Assembly (NCBI GenBank): GCA_965221205.1
Contig: OZ244870.1
Coordinates: 3,596,001-3,660,000, forward strand
Source: CBDFMG01 sp965221205 [NCBI: bacterium]
GTDB lineage: Bacteria; SM23-31
Direction of reading: 5' to 3'
Length of the DNA: 64,000 bases
Position numbers and translations under genes: made by a program. The notes beneath the pieces were generated by a model. That model was given only the letters and a program-made list of their open reading frames with translations. It was not told where the DNA came from and did not search any database. Positions 1 through 10,089 of the stretch are shown here, in pieces (the first letter of the stretch is position 1; each line of letters begins with the position of its first letter).

Positions 1-68
1 TCTTCAGTAATATATTTATGAAGATTTTCAATAAATCCCGTTACTTGAGAAGTTTTTTTTCTCATCAT
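1..68 (-). CDS. N-terminus of an unidentified protein, cut by the window edge
   Basis: Only about 22 codons are visible, reading leftwards off the window edge. The start is one of two adjacent ATG codons at 68 or 65, preceded by a purine-rich ribosome binding site (AAAGGATAA). The visible residues begin MMRKKTSQVTGFIENLHK, a basic, helix-forming start without a signal peptide. No family can be assigned from so little sequence. The gene is divergent from metF; the roughly 285 bp between them is AT-rich and would hold both promoters, but I see no clear promoter pair or riboswitch. Confidence 0.5.
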   Translation of the reverse strand, partial: MMRKKTSQVTGFIENLHKYITE

Positions 69-353
69 TTATCCTTTTCATCTAAAAAAACTTAAGGTAA
101 TTATATAATCATTTTCCAAGATGTCAATACATTTTGTTTATTTTGACTCAACACAGAAACAATTCATATCAATTCGTAGTAATTCTCAATTATTTGCACT
201 AATCTGTCGTAATAATGGTGTGAATGTGAACCGAGACAATTTTGTTTCAAATGTCAGTTAAATCATCTATATTATATAGTTTTTGCGTTATACGTACCAT
301 TTTAGAGATAATTTTTACATTTACCACTAATTAACGAATGAAGACGATAGATT

Positions 354-1199
354 ATGAAAGTCAGTGATATTTATACACAAACAGAACCGGTAATTTCGCT
401 CGAGTTTTTCCCTCCGAAGGAAAATATGGAGCTGGTGTTTGAAACACTCAAAAACCTGATCGAGTTTGGACCGAATTTTGTCAGCGTCACATCTAAATCG
501 GATGGGACCAACAAGGATAAAACATTTGAGATTACCTCCCGGATCAAAATTGAATATGGTATTGAGGCCATCCCCCATCTCACATGTATTAGCACAACGA
601 TGAATGAGATCGATGAGAATCTGTCAGAAATCAATGAGAAAGGTCTTGAGAATATCCTTGCCCTGCGGGGAGACCGGCCAGAAGAATTGGTGAACAGCCA
701 TTTCAGGCATGCATCGCAGCTCGTACTACATATCAAACAGAATATGCCTGATTTTTGCATCGGCGTGGCCGGCTATCCAGAAACACATCCTGAGGCTGAG
801 TCAATTGAGAACGATCTTGACAGGTTAACAGAAAAAATCGACAACGGCGCAGATTTTGTTATTACACAGATGTTTTTTGAGAACGGTTTTTTCTTCGATT
901 TTCTCGAGAAATCTGAAAAAATCGGCATTGAAGTTCCGATTGTTGCGGGTATCATGCCTATATTTTCATATAAGAATATCAACAAATTTGCAAAAATGTG
1001 CGGTGTCCAAGTTCCCTGTACGCTTGAGAGAAAAATGAGACAGTACATCGATGATCCCGATTCTATTATTCAACTCGGAATCGATTTCGCACTCGAACAG
1101 TGTTCAGAGCTTTTGGATAACAAAATTCCGGGACTCCATTTTTACACGATGAACAGATCAACTCAGGTCGGAGAGATTCTGAGACAATTACAGAAATAA
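354..1199 (+). CDS. metF: Methylenetetrahydrofolate reductase
   Basis: MetF reduces 5,10-methylenetetrahydrofolate to 5-methyltetrahydrofolate with FAD, supplying the methyl group for methionine synthesis in the cytoplasm. The 281-residue length fits the bacterial catalytic-domain-only form. Seen in the protein: the N-terminal SLEFFPPK strand (residues 15-22, with the conserved Glu), VSVTSKSDG following the first helix, and the LALRGDRP segment near residue 101-108, whose Asp contacts the flavin in this TIM-barrel family. The C-terminal part has PGLHFYTMN, another family hallmark. The gene is followed after 2 bp by a methyltransferase reading frame, suggesting co-transcription. Assignment is secure. 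Confidence 0.96.
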   Translation: MKVSDIYTQTEPVISLEFFPPKENMELVFETLKNLIEFGPNFVSVTSKSDGTNKDKTFEITSRIKIEYGIEAIPHLTCISTTMNEIDENLSEINEKGLENILALRGDRPEELVNSHFRHASQLVLHIKQNMPDFCIGVAGYPETHPEAESIENDLDRLTEKIDNGADFVITQMFFENGFFFDFLEKSEKIGIEVPIVAGIMPIFSYKNINKFAKMCGVQVPCTLERKMRQYIDDPDSIIQLGIDFALEQCSELLDNKIPGLHFYTMNRSTQVGEILRQLQK

Positions 1200-1201
1200 C
1201 T

Positions 1202-1962
1202 ATGGCGAATTCCGACAGAATAAAATCGTTCTATGAAAATTTTGCCGCTTATCTTGTAAAAGACAGAATTATCGACAATCCACGACATACCAAGATTTTC
1301 GGTTTTCTTGATAAAATCTTTGCACAGCATACTATCTCGTCGGCTCTTGAAATCGGATGCGGTATCGGCATCATTTCGGAGTACATCAATAAAACTGTTT
1401 CTGTTGTCGACAGTCTCGACATCAGCAAAAAAATATCCTCTTCGCTCAGAGAACGGTAAAGGATGTAAATTTTCAGGCCGCCGATTTTTTACAGCTAAAT
1501 CCTGAGCGAAAGTACGATTTGATCACTCTATTCGATGTTCTAGAACATTTTCCCAAACCGCAGCATCCACTTGTGTTTTCCAGAATAAAACAATGCTCGC
1601 ATGACAGCACACTCATTGCCATCACCATTCCCGATGCACGGTATCTCGATTTTTTCCGCAAACACTATCCGGAGCGGCTGCAGGTGGTAGATGAAAGCAT
1701 CACTTTTGAAGAGATTATGTCGCTCTTCTCCTGTTTCAATATGGAAACTATTACATATCAGCGTTTCGGGATCGATTTTGAAAACCAGTACCGATTTTAT
1801 TTGCTGAATTACCGGAAGGAGACATTTACACTCGAACAAAAGCGGAATGTGCCGAAACCATGGATTCCGGATAAGATAAAAATGAATGTAGACCGGATAC
1901 GCGCTCACCTACGGGCATTAAAATACAAAAAAATTCTTGAAGACCTCAATATTTCGAAGTAG
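1202..1962 (+). pseudogene. SAM-dependent class I methyltransferase, frameshifted
   Basis: Two overlapping frames together make one class I methyltransferase. The first (1202-1459) carries motif I as ALEIGCGIG and the acidic strand following it. The second carries DLITLFDVLEHFPKP, typical of UbiE/methyltransf_11-type enzymes, and continues to a stop at 1962. The frames join at a run of seven A residues at 1427-1433; slipping back one base gives SLDISKKNILFAQRT and restores the protein. So one base is missing relative to an intact gene, or the ribosome or polymerase slips at AAAAAAA. It begins 2 bp after metF and probably shares its transcript. Substrate unknown. Confidence 0.75.
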
Positions 1963-2075
1963 TATCCCATATTTCATCACAACTCAACAAAAAAAGGCGG
2001 ACTTCACGTCCGAAACCTGCCTGAATAACACTAAAATCCATCTCTATTGCCTCAATTCACTCATCATGTTTTCTC

Positions 2076-4541
2076 TTAAAATCTGTGTGTATATGTGTCA
2101 AAATCCCAGATCGACGATCCGTAATTCAACCAATTCTGTGTATAGACCATAAACAGATCATTACCCGGTGTGACAGTCCATCTGAGCTTTGCAAACAACC
2201 CGATTATTTCACTCACATCGTCATATTGGATATTGCTCGTGAGCAAAGTTCTCGGTGTCGGTCGGTGTCGGATGGAGTCCTGTCTCAATCTGATATACAT
2301 TTGTTTTAAAATCACCCTGCGGAAGCGATACATTATTGACTTCTACTTCTGTTTGCAGACTTAGCCCGGGAAATGGTTTAAAATTCAATGAACCTCTATA
2401 TTGAAGCCGGTCACCTGACCAGAAATCACCCCAGCTCACATTGACCATTGCCTGTACCGGACGGTACCCAGCACTCCAATTCGAAAACTTCCACTCATTA
2501 TAGTTATATTCACCCATCGGGATAATAATACCATCACTGATCTCGAATTCCTCATCAAGAAATTCAAAATTCTGGTTTAATTGAATCTCAAAACTATCTC
2601 CGATATTAAACCGTGCTTAAAACAACGTATATTGTATATTGCTTGTAATAAGTTCGTTACTCATATCCAAGAAGTAGCGCCATTGACCAGTGAACTGAAG
2701 CTGCCTGATTCCCGACAAAAAGTCAGGACGAGGCAGGACGAGGATTGAAGCCTAACCGTGGCTCTACTCTGCGGAAACCGTTTCTACCGACAAAACCGAA
2801 AAACCGGCAGACGGATCATATTCCCCACCCAACTCCCGGTAGGAAACATGTCCCGACCACAGGTCGTTCTGGTAACTGATTCAGAGACCGCTGGCACTCA
2901 GTTCATTAAATGTTGCATTGCCACCACTCTCAGGATCGGTATGTCAGACTAAAAATCCTTCAAACTGGAGATTTTTATCTCCAAGAAATTTTGAGGTCGA
3001 GAGATTTAGATCAGCACCAACCGCATGACGGTCATCCGGTCACCTTCTGCCAGACCGATTCTCCTGCCGAAATAAGGATTCACTCCATTTCTTGAGGCAA
3101 AACTGAATACGCTCGAACCTTCAAGGAAGAAATCACGTTTTTCCTGAAAAAAGAGGGGAAACCGCGTTAAATTGATCCGTCTCCGGTCTACTTCGACTTC
3201 AGCAAAGTCAGTATTAATTGAAACAGCACCACGAAGGCTTGGTGTAATATTATAAGAGATATCAAATCCGATATCCGATGGAACTTCAGTCGGGTCTTCA
3301 GGATTCAGAATAAGCACATTATCTTCTATGAATTCGGAACATTGTTTGCGGCAAATGTCCCGTACGGCTTTATTTCGAGGCCTATCCCCTGCGAAACACC
3401 TGTGAGACCATTTAGCCTTCCTGCATGAACAGGACGTGTCAACGGTTGATTCCGCTTATGACCACTCCATCTCATTTCTTCATTTTTACGCCGTATTGTT
3501 CGCTGGGAGTTAATACCCCAGACATCTTTTTGGAATCAAAATTAAGTGTCTGAAAAAGGTATTCTTGCTTCGGCAATCCATCCTTTATCATTCTTGGAAG
3601 TTCGTACATCCCAGATTCCGTCCCACGATTTATTGGTTCCTCTACCACCGCTACCGCGGCCACAACCACCGGATCTAATCAATCCGTCACCCAGCAGACC
3701 TGCGAGATTCGTTTCAAAAAAGTATCCGGCTACGTCCATCATCACGTTGTTTCTGAAAACCGAGAATTCCATCCTGATCACTATCGTAGAGCATTGCCCC
3801 GATATAAAGATTCTTTTCGTCATACAAAACATAGACTTCGGTGTTTTCTGTTGGCTCGATACCCTTTGCTTGGCTCTGATTGTAGAAACTCGGTAGCCGG
3901 TGTTGCTCTCGCTTCCAAGCATCCTTGTCCAATACACCATCCAATTTTATTTCACCTGAATTGTGAGCAGCTTGCAGCATTTTTCCGAAGTATGATGGAT
4001 CGACGGTAGAAACGGTGTGGCCATTTGCGGGTACATTCTTAGCACTGTGATTAACATTACCACTACTATATCCGTTTGCCATATAATTTTCGCTTAAATT
4101 CCAAACAGTATTATCGGTAAACTCCACTTTTTGCGGAACAATAGCGCCATCGACAGGGATACCGTACTCTAACAAGGTTACTTCCCAGAAAAAGTTCTTT
4201 GTAGAACCCGGCTCAATGGTTGTGGCAAATGTTTTCTCAAACAAGACCGGATTTGCGCGGTCTTGAATATAAGACTATTAACCATACATTGAGTTTTGTC
4301 AGATCAATACTGCCTTTATTTTCAACGTCAAAATATGCTCTTAAACTATTTTCGCCGGTCAATGCATTGACCGGATCAATAATAGAAAATGGGGCATTAT
4401 CGTATTGAAATGTTGTTAACGGAATATATATATATTTACAGATGATCCATTATCGGTCACCTGAGCATTTAATTCCTGAACAAAATTCATTGAAAGGAAT
4501 ATATATATACAGAAAGCAAAAAAGTATTTTAAGAAGTACAT
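2076..4541 (-). pseudogene. DUF5916 / CBM9-like outer-membrane protein, multiply broken
   Basis: Reading right to left, pieces in different frames line up as one large exported protein. The ATG at 4541 starts a hydrophobic signal peptide. Next is a domain with NALTGENSLRAYFDVEN, then a CBM9-like sugar-binding fold (GEIKLDGVLDKDAW near 3950), then the DUF5916 hallmark FFQEKRDFFLEGSSVFSF around 3120-3170. The C-terminal strands end in TPGNDLFMVYTQNW before the stop at 2076. Full-length family members are beta-barrel-like outer-membrane proteins of unknown function in FCB-group bacteria. At least five frame changes or stops are present, one at an AT dinucleotide run near 4425, so this copy is unlikely to make a product. 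Confidence 0.8.
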
Positions 4542-4709
4542 AATACTTTAAATCTTCATAATAACCTGTTTTTATCGTGAAAACATTTGAAGAATCGAAC
4601 CATCTATATTCCTCAACACTACAAAACAATTTATTATAATTTTTTGTTGCGCAAATGTATTCTATAATCTATATTTCTAATTTTACTGTATAATTTAGGA
4701 CAGCATGCT

Positions 4710-5102
4710 ATGAGAGAACAGGATCAACTCGATTCACAGCGGCTCGAAAAGTGGCTCTCAATCGCCCGCCTCTTTAAAACACGAAAATTGGCAACACAGG
4801 CATGCGAAAACAGGCATGTGAAAGTCAATGATGTGACATCCAAAGCATCTAAAGCGATTAAAGCAAGTGACGAGGTTACTATTCGGCTACGGGGAAAATA
4901 CCGGTCATTTCAAATACTTGGAATAATCAAACGGAACGTCAGTGCACAACTTGCACGAAAGCTGTATAAGGAAACTACCTCACTTGATGTAGATCCAGAG
5001 CAGCAGGAATTGATTCGACTAACGTTAAAATCGCAAAAGCAGCAAAAACCTCAATATAAAGGCAGGCCTACTAAAAAAGAGCGGCGGAAACTTACACAAT
5101 GA
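4710..5102 (+). CDS. S4-domain RNA-binding protein, Hsp15-like
   Basis: A 130-residue basic protein whose N-terminal half is an S4 RNA-binding domain: RLEKWLSIARLFKTRKLAT (residues 11-29) is the first helix pair and RHVKVND the turn that follows. The basic tail (KPQYKGRPTKKERRKL) is typical of the Hsp15/RqcP group, which binds stalled 50S subunits carrying nascent peptidyl-tRNA and recycles them. A -10-like TATAAT lies at 4663-4668 upstream. The next gene converges from the other strand, and a hairpin lies between them. The family call is firm; the exact role (heat-shock recycling or another RNA target) is inference. Confidence 0.85.
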   Translation: MREQDQLDSQRLEKWLSIARLFKTRKLATQACENRHVKVNDVTSKASKAIKASDEVTIRLRGKYRSFQILGIIKRNVSAQLARKLYKETTSLDVDPEQQELIRLTLKSQKQQKPQYKGRPTKKERRKLTQ

Positions 5103-5176
5103 GATGATTCCATTTCTTGATTTTGACGATTTAATACAAAGCTTGGATAGTATATTACAGCCCGCTTATAAGAATA

Positions 5177-5205
5177 AAAAGGATCGCACACGTGCACGAT
5201 CCTTT
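5177..5205 (-). terminator. Intrinsic terminator downstream of the CDGSH gene
   Basis: AAAGGATCG (5178-5186) pairs with CGATCCTTT (5197-5205) around a 10-nt loop. Read on the minus strand the stem runs into a T-rich tail (TTTTTATTCTT), as expected for the CDGSH gene that ends at 5252. On the plus strand there is no T-run, so any effect on the S4 gene would be weaker. Confidence 0.65.
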
Positions 5206-5251
5206 GAACAATTAAAACACCTCGCAATACATCAATTATATTTTTTGTCTC

Positions 5252-5488
5252 TTATATTCTTTTATGTTCTCCGTCACAAAAGGGCTGATTGTTGGAGCAT
5301 TTGCATCCACACAAAGCGTACTTTTTCTTTTCCTCGATTGTGAGCTGCATTGGCTTAATATCGGTCTCTTGATGTGCACCATCACAAAAGGGCTGATTTT
5401 TTGATCTTCCGCATCGACACCACCAATATTCACCCGGTTCCATTTCCAGAACATAGGGAGCCCTTTGAGCTATTTCTGGTTCTGACAT
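5252..5488 (-). CDS. Dual CDGSH iron-sulfur domain protein
   Basis: This 78-residue protein has two CDGSH zinc-finger-like motifs. The first reads CRCGRSKNQPFCDGAH and the second CGCKCSNNQPFCDGEH, each with the three Cys and one His that bind a [2Fe-2S] cluster in MitoNEET-type proteins. Two motifs in a soluble small protein match the bacterial tandem-CDGSH class; no membrane anchor is seen. The start was set at the ATG at 5488 because a strong AGGAGGT lies 7 nt upstream; an in-frame GTG three codons earlier overlaps that site. The role is probably redox or Fe-S transfer, but no partner gene is adjacent. Confidence 0.9.
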   Translation of the reverse strand: MSEPEIAQRAPYVLEMEPGEYWWCRCGRSKNQPFCDGAHQETDIKPMQLTIEEKKKYALCGCKCSNNQPFCDGEHKRI

Positions 5489-5612
5489 AAAGCGCACCTC
5501 CTCTTTTTCGTTACTGCAGGGTTATTTTTGTGAGTATGATTTGAGTACGATTGATTCGATCAATATCTCTCAATAAACATCGATTATCGTCTAAATCAAC
5601 CATTTCTCTGTT

Positions 5613-6020
5613 TTATTTATGTTCTACTAAACCATTCATAAAAATTTCGCCCATCAATGTATCTTCTTTTTTCGAGTGCTGTCGTTTCTCTTTTTTCTGC
5701 AACACTAAATGAAAAAAATTTCGGAAAGCATCGGCCAAATGTGCAGGGCTTCCAGTTCGCGTGGATTCAGCCTTCTGGAACTGCACAAGAAATTGCTCGA
5801 GTAGTGATGAATGCTCGTAAAGAGGATCGATTCCGAGAACATCTGCATGCTGAAGACAGTAATGCACTGGAAAATCACCGAAGATGTAAATCATTTTCAG
5901 GAATTTGTTTCTCTCGATCTGCCAGAATATCTTTAAGAGCGTTTTAGCGGCGCCTTGCTTTTGAGCAGTTTTCATATGTATATATTGAACGTTAATAGTT
6001 TCTTTGTTGCCATGGCTCAA
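5613..6020 (-). other. Unrecognised open frame, possibly a decayed gene
   Basis: A 135-codon frame with no family I recognise. Around 5890-5945 an alternative frame reads KDILADREKQIPENDLHL, which looks more protein-like than the main frame there, while downstream the main frame (DFPVHYCLQHADVLGIDP) looks better. That pattern suggests a real gene with frameshifts. The formal start is TTG without a convincing ribosome site; an ATG at residue 16 is an alternative. It lies just after another decayed gene on the same strand. Confidence 0.3.
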
Positions 6021-6039
6021 CAGATAATGCTATTGCGTA

Positions 6040-6580
6040 TCATTCCAGGTTATATTGATCCAGAAATCCGCGGAAACTCGTCGCATTTGGAATAATTCCG
6101 GGAGTTGATTCGCAATAATCCAGGTATTCTTTGTCGTATCGTGGTACAAGGTCGTATTTCTCCTCTAATGCTGCATAGGAAATTGAAAAACAAAATCTGA
6201 GGATGCCGGACAAGTTTCTGCAAACCTTGCATCCGTACCGGACCCCTCAGTGTTACTCAGCAAGCTGTGGGCAATTGAGAACTCAATTAACGAGAGAAAC
6301 CATCCTGCCATTGCTGCAATCAATATTGCACTTCCGAAAAATGATATTATGCCGGGAGGAGTGTAATTAGAGTTGCTGATCATAACACGCCATCCATAAC
6401 CGATACATCAAAATGCAGTATACATTATGCCTGTTTTTGCTAATCCTGGAAAATGCAGTTTAATCTGAAACGGAAAAAGATTTAACAGAGTTAAGCCACA
6501 ATAGGTTATTAAAATTCCAATAAACAAATTATTTGTTACGGGAGTTGAACAAATTAACGCTAATATAAAAAAAGGTAATA
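6040..6580 (-). pseudogene. Isoprenylcysteine-methyltransferase-like membrane protein remnant
   Basis: Joined minus-strand frames give a hydrophobic protein: several membrane helices (for example LFIGILITYCGLTLLNLF and ISFFGSAILIAAMAGWFL) followed by a C-terminus EEKYDLVPRYDKEYLDYC. That ending, with a conserved Glu, an Arg-Tyr and a Tyr-x-x-Tyr, resembles integral-membrane methyltransferases of the ICMT/PEMT type. Frame changes near 6400 and 6190 and an internal stop break it. The identification rests mainly on the C-terminal motif, so a different small membrane family is possible. Confidence 0.4.
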
Positions 6581-6586
6581 AGGTAA

Positions 6587-7390
6587 TTAGGTCAAGAACG
6601 GACTAACGTGAATTTTGATTAAAGAATGGTATAGATTTTGGTTTCTGTAATTGTATCTCCATTCCATTTCCTTGCGGTATACCAGGCAATGACTTTTGCT
6701 GACACCATGGTACTGTAAGCGTCTTTCTTGTGCAATTGACCAGAACCCCAGGCCGTTATTACTATGACGACATCCCGTGATGCACTATGTGTTATGATCG
6801 ACCGTACGCTGTTTACCAAAAAACTTCAGCGATGTATACGAACGGAACGGAGCAGTGTAGAAAACGCTCTCTTGCTCAGCGGTGTCCCTGATCTCGTTCA
6901 TCAAGCGGCAGTCACATCGTAGTAAATAGCTTCCCGTGACGTCCCACCATGCCGAAAACCTTTATTGTACCGGCACTCCCGCGACCGCTGGTTCCCGTAC
7001 GTTTCCCACCAAAGCAGCGTGCATCACATCCTATCTCGCCGGAAAGTCTTCTCAATTCCTGAAATCATAAATCTTCTGTCGATAAAGCATCTATGTGCCT
7101 CGCACCGTCGTGGAGCCAAAACCAAGACCCCTAGCAGCTTTATTGGCAGGTATCTCCAAAGAAACATAATGCAGTAGAGCAAGATCGTTCTTGAACCGCT
7201 TCGGGTTCTCTTTACAAGAACATCGAGTACATGGAAAACGATTAGCACGCAAACGGTACAGACGATCCCCAGAACAAAAAAGACATGATGTACCAACAAT
7301 CAACCTAGTGACTTCTTCTTCCATTCCAGGTATACTGTAACACGTGATCCGAAAATAACCTAAGTACCTAAATAAATTAAGTAGCCACAT
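6587..7390 (-). pseudogene. IS1595-family (ISXO2-like) transposase remnant
   Basis: Frame-hopping translation of the minus strand gives a recognisable IS1595 transposase. It starts with a zinc ribbon (CLFCSGDRLYRLR then FPCTRC, about 7290-7330) and a helical region (NKAARGLGFGSTTVRGTYR). The DDE domain follows: VFGMVGRHGKLF near 6950, ESVFYTAPFRSYTSLKFFGK near 6850, and the characteristic KEMEWRYNYRNQNLYHSLIK just before the stop at 6587. At least five frameshifts or stops are present, so it is inactive. I could not identify terminal inverted repeats or a target duplication. A second, separate set of IS1595 fragments lies at 42,484-45,377. Confidence 0.75.
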
Positions 7391-7751
7391 GATAAGAAAC
7401 TATTTATCAGTCGGTTTATCGTGATGGAATATCTACTAAATTAATGAAGGAATATTTTTCTGCAAATTATACTCCTAAAGAATAGGTAATTTTCGATATA
7501 TTGTCAATAAAATTTTACCGTTCTTTTTACAAATGTGACGTATATCATAGCGCTGCAATCCGGTCTAATTTGTATATAATCCGTGGTGTATATATAATTT
7601 GCACCATACTGTCTGTTTGAGTAACATCAACCTCGATTTGTACTGATAATATGGTTATAAAATACTTGACATTCTTTTAATATTTAACTACTATTAATAT
7701 ATAGAAGATTATTGAAATTTTATAACGACTGAAACAAAGTGATGGGAGAAA
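7391..7751. other. Intergenic region upstream of ssb
   Basis: AT-rich non-coding DNA between the transposase remnant and ssb. Apart from the ssb promoter (7666-7694) I see no gene, repeat or structured RNA. Confidence 0.6.
7666..7694 (+). promoter_or_regulatory. Sigma-70-type promoter of ssb
   Basis: A perfect -35 box TTGACA (7666-7671) is followed after exactly 17 bp by TACTAT (7689-7694). Transcription would start near 7701, leaving a leader of roughly 50 nt before the ssb ATG at 7752. Confidence 0.65.
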
Positions 7752-8180
7752 ATGGCAAGCATTAATAAAGCAATTTTGATTGGAAACTTAGGACAGGACC
7801 CTGAACTGAAATATATGCCGTCCGGCGATGCATTGTGTAATTTCACAATTGCGACAACTGAATCATGGAAAGATAAAGACGGCGTTCAACAGGACCGTAC
7901 GGAATGGCATAGAGTGGTTGCGTTCAGACGCCTTGCAGAAATCTGCGGTGAATACTTAAAAAAAGGGAAACAGGTCTATATCGAAGGGAAAATCCAAACG
8001 CGTTCATGGGAAGATAAGGACGGAAATAAACGGTACACAACTGAAATTGTCGCCGATCAAATGAAGATGCTCGGCAAACGTGATGAAGAAAGCGGTAAGT
8101 CATATTCTTCGCCTTCTCCTCAGAATTCAGCAGCTGCCGTCCCTTCTGTAACGGAAGAAGATGATGATCTCCCTTTTTAG
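7752..8180 (+). CDS. ssb: Single-stranded DNA-binding protein
   Basis: SSB coats single-stranded DNA in replication, repair and recombination as a tetramer. The 142-residue protein starts with the OB-fold signature [17 protein letters not shown] (residues 5-21), followed by [21 protein letters not shown] and [17 protein letters not shown]. After about residue 112 comes a Ser/Pro/Ala-rich linker, and the protein ends in the acidic tip DDDLPF that recruits partner proteins. The length is within the short bacterial range. It stands alone behind its own promoter rather than in an rpsF-ssb-rpsR operon. Confidence 0.97.
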   Translation: MASINKAILIGNLGQDPELKYMPSGDALCNFTIATTESWKDKDGVQQDRTEWHRVVAFRRLAEICGEYLKKGKQVYIEGKIQTRSWEDKDGNKRYTTEIVADQMKMLGKRDEESGKSYSSPSPQNSAAAVPSVTEEDDDLPF

Positions 8181-8526
8181 TATTAGAAAAATGCATTCCA
8201 TACCCGCCTTGTTTGAAAACAATGTCACTCAAGACAGCCCACTTCACTGTCGAGATAATGATCCTCTGTGTAATTGCCTCATCTCAATCCGAATGTATTA
8301 GAGAACAATACAAATTTTGCCTGAATCCGAGTCCTTTACTCTATCTATGCTGAACAATGATGGAGTAATTCTTAAATTAATCCTCTGTGACTACACAATG
8401 AGCACAGCATCAGCCTAACCATTACTATTGGTTTATTGCAATAAATTTATTATATTTTACATTTTTTAGACATCAACAGATACTGATCCTGAGTCTGTAC
8501 GCGCTTCACTGTAATGGAGGTCATAA
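8181..8526. other. Intergenic region between ssb and fbp
   Basis: About 345 bp without a credible reading frame. AT-rich near fbp (around 8430-8470), where the fbp promoter probably lies, but no well-spaced -35/-10 pair is evident and no terminator hairpin is obvious after ssb. Confidence 0.5.
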
Positions 8527-9531
8527 ATGACCGGTAGTGTTATAACGATTGAACAATTTATTTTAAAGCAGCAGCGTCATTTTCCCGATGCATCTGGTGA
8601 GTTTTCGGAGCTTCTCAGTTCTATCAGACTCGTTGGTAAAATTATTTCCTGGGAAGTTAATAAAGCAGGATTAGTAGAGCTTTTAGGAATTACCGGCCAA
8701 GAAAATGTTCACGGTGAAACAGTCCAAAAACTAGATATGTATGCACAGAATGTTTTTGTGCAAACTCTCAGGCGGTCCGGTAAAATGTGTGTTTTAGTGT
8801 CTGAAGAAAGTGAAAGAATGATACCGATACCGAAAGGATACAACACCGGGAAATATGTTGTATGCTTTGATCCTTTGGATGGCTCTTCCAATATTGATGC
8901 AAATGTCAGTGTTGGTTCAATTTTTGGGATTTTTAAAAAAGTATCTGATGGTGAATATGGAACAAAAGAAGATATTCTTCAACAGGGGAAAGCTCTGTTC
9001 GCTGCCGGCTACATAATCTACGGATCAAGCACAATGCTCGTCTACTCTACCGGTTACGGTGTCCACGGTTTTACGCTCGACCCCAGCATCGGTGAATTTC
9101 TACTCTCCCATGAAAATATTCAGATTCCTGCAAAAGGAAGAATATATAGCGTAAATGAAGGGAATTCGGAGACATGGGATGCAGGAATCAAACAATTTAT
9201 TCAAATCCTAAAACAGCCAGATGCTGCCGGCAAAAAGCCGTATTCCACACGATACATTGGCTCTCTTGTCGCTGACTTTCACAGAAACCTCCTTTATGGA
9301 GGGATATTTCTCTATCCGGGTGACCAGCGAAATCCTCATGGAAAACTAAGACTTTTGTATGAAGCAAATCCCCTTGCCTTCATTGTTGAACAAGCCGGAG
9401 GAGCAGCCTCGGACGGGCAGCGAAGAATTCTTGATATCAAACCTGATTCATTTCATCAAAGAACACAACTTATTATCGGAAGTAAAGAAGATGTTAAACT
9501 CTGTGATAAATGTATCGCCGAGAATTCTTAG
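8527..9531 (+). CDS. fbp: Fructose-1,6-bisphosphatase, class I
   Basis: Hydrolyses fructose-1,6-bisphosphate to fructose-6-phosphate, the committed step of gluconeogenesis, in the cytoplasm. The 334-residue length matches class I enzymes. The metal-binding motif FDPLDGSSNIDANVSVGSIF (near residues 115-134) is intact, as are VSEESE upstream of it (the metal-ligand glutamates), SLVADFHRNLLYGGIFLYPG and the C-terminal YEANPLAFIVEQAGG. A good ribosome site (GGAGG) precedes the ATG. There is no obvious operon partner; the next gene is a small regulator 195 bp downstream. Confidence 0.97.
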   Translation: MTGSVITIEQFILKQQRHFPDASGEFSELLSSIRLVGKIISWEVNKAGLVELLGITGQENVHGETVQKLDMYAQNVFVQTLRRSGKMCVLVSEESERMIPIPKGYNTGKYVVCFDPLDGSSNIDANVSVGSIFGIFKKVSDGEYGTKEDILQQGKALFAAGYIIYGSSTMLVYSTGYGVHGFTLDPSIGEFLLSHENIQIPAKGRIYSVNEGNSETWDAGIKQFIQILKQPDAAGKKPYSTRYIGSLVADFHRNLLYGGIFLYPGDQRNPHGKLRLLYEANPLAFIVEQAGGAASDGQRRILDIKPDSFHQRTQLIIGSKEDVKLCDKCIAENS

Positions 9532-9670
9532 CGTTCATGTAACATATTTAATTATTGTGCAACATATATTGAATACATATTTACGGTTCTTATAAGTGTA
9601 TTTTTGTTTTCCTATTATTTTTTTGCACGTCTCAAACCCTGTGGAAAAATAAAATATTTAAATAATTGGG

Positions 9671-9693
9671 AACTTATTAAAAAAAAATAAGTT
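9671..9693. promoter_or_regulatory. Inverted repeat upstream of the XRE regulator, possible operator
   Basis: AACTTATT (9671-9678) and AATAAGTT (9686-9693) are a perfect 8-bp inverted repeat with a 7-A spacer. It lies just upstream of a -10-like TATAAT (9705-9710) and 33 bp before the XRE gene. This is a sensible place for an autoregulatory operator, though it could also be a weak hairpin ending the fbp transcript. Confidence 0.4.
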
Positions 9694-9725
9694 CTATATA
9701 TGTGTATAATGCAAGGGGATGACCT

Positions 9726-9935
9726 ATGGTATTAACAAAGTTGAGAAAACTGCGTAAAATTAATGAGATAACCCTTGATGAAGTAGCACTGGATACCGGT
9801 TTATCTATCGGATATATAAACCGTATCGAGCGTGGGTACATTACTGATATTAAAAATAAAGTAAAGCGCAAGCATCTCGAGACCTACATCAAGAACCTTG
9901 AAAGAAAGACAAAAAAAGAATTGTCTTTGTCATAA
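9726..9935 (+). CDS. Small XRE-family helix-turn-helix regulator
   Basis: A 69-residue protein that is little more than one HTH_3 domain: LRKLRKINEITLDEVALDTG (helices 1-2), then LSIGYINRIERGY, the recognition helix with the conserved turn. The C-terminus is basic and helical. No toxin, phage or metabolic partner lies next to it; it sits alone between fbp and comM with its own terminator. It probably binds DNA as a dimer, and the upstream inverted repeat is a candidate site. ATG with an upstream AGGGGAT was taken as the start. Confidence 0.85.
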   Translation: MVLTKLRKLRKINEITLDEVALDTGLSIGYINRIERGYITDIKNKVKRKHLETYIKNLERKTKKELSLS

Positions 9936-9968
9936 ATACAACTTCTCAGACGCAGTTTTTAAACGTTG

Positions 9969-10005
9969 AAAAAGACGGTTCGAGTTCGGATCGTCTTTTT
10001 TTGTT
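9969..10005 (+). terminator. Intrinsic terminator after the XRE gene
   Basis: AAAGACG (9971-9977) pairs with CGTCTTT (9992-9998) with further partial pairing inside, followed by a run of T residues and TTGTTT. Well placed 35 bp after the stop codon. Confidence 0.75.
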
Positions 10006-10089
10006 TACGTAAGATTATATTGACAACACTTCCTTAAATTAGTATATTTTTTGATATTATTTCCGAAAGTCATCTGTCACACTTCACCT

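Noticed and set aside
1427-1433. Programmed -1 frameshifting in the methyltransferase as a firm call
   Set aside because: A7 is slippery but there is no visible stimulatory structure, and many neighbouring genes carry plain indels; kept only as a possibility.
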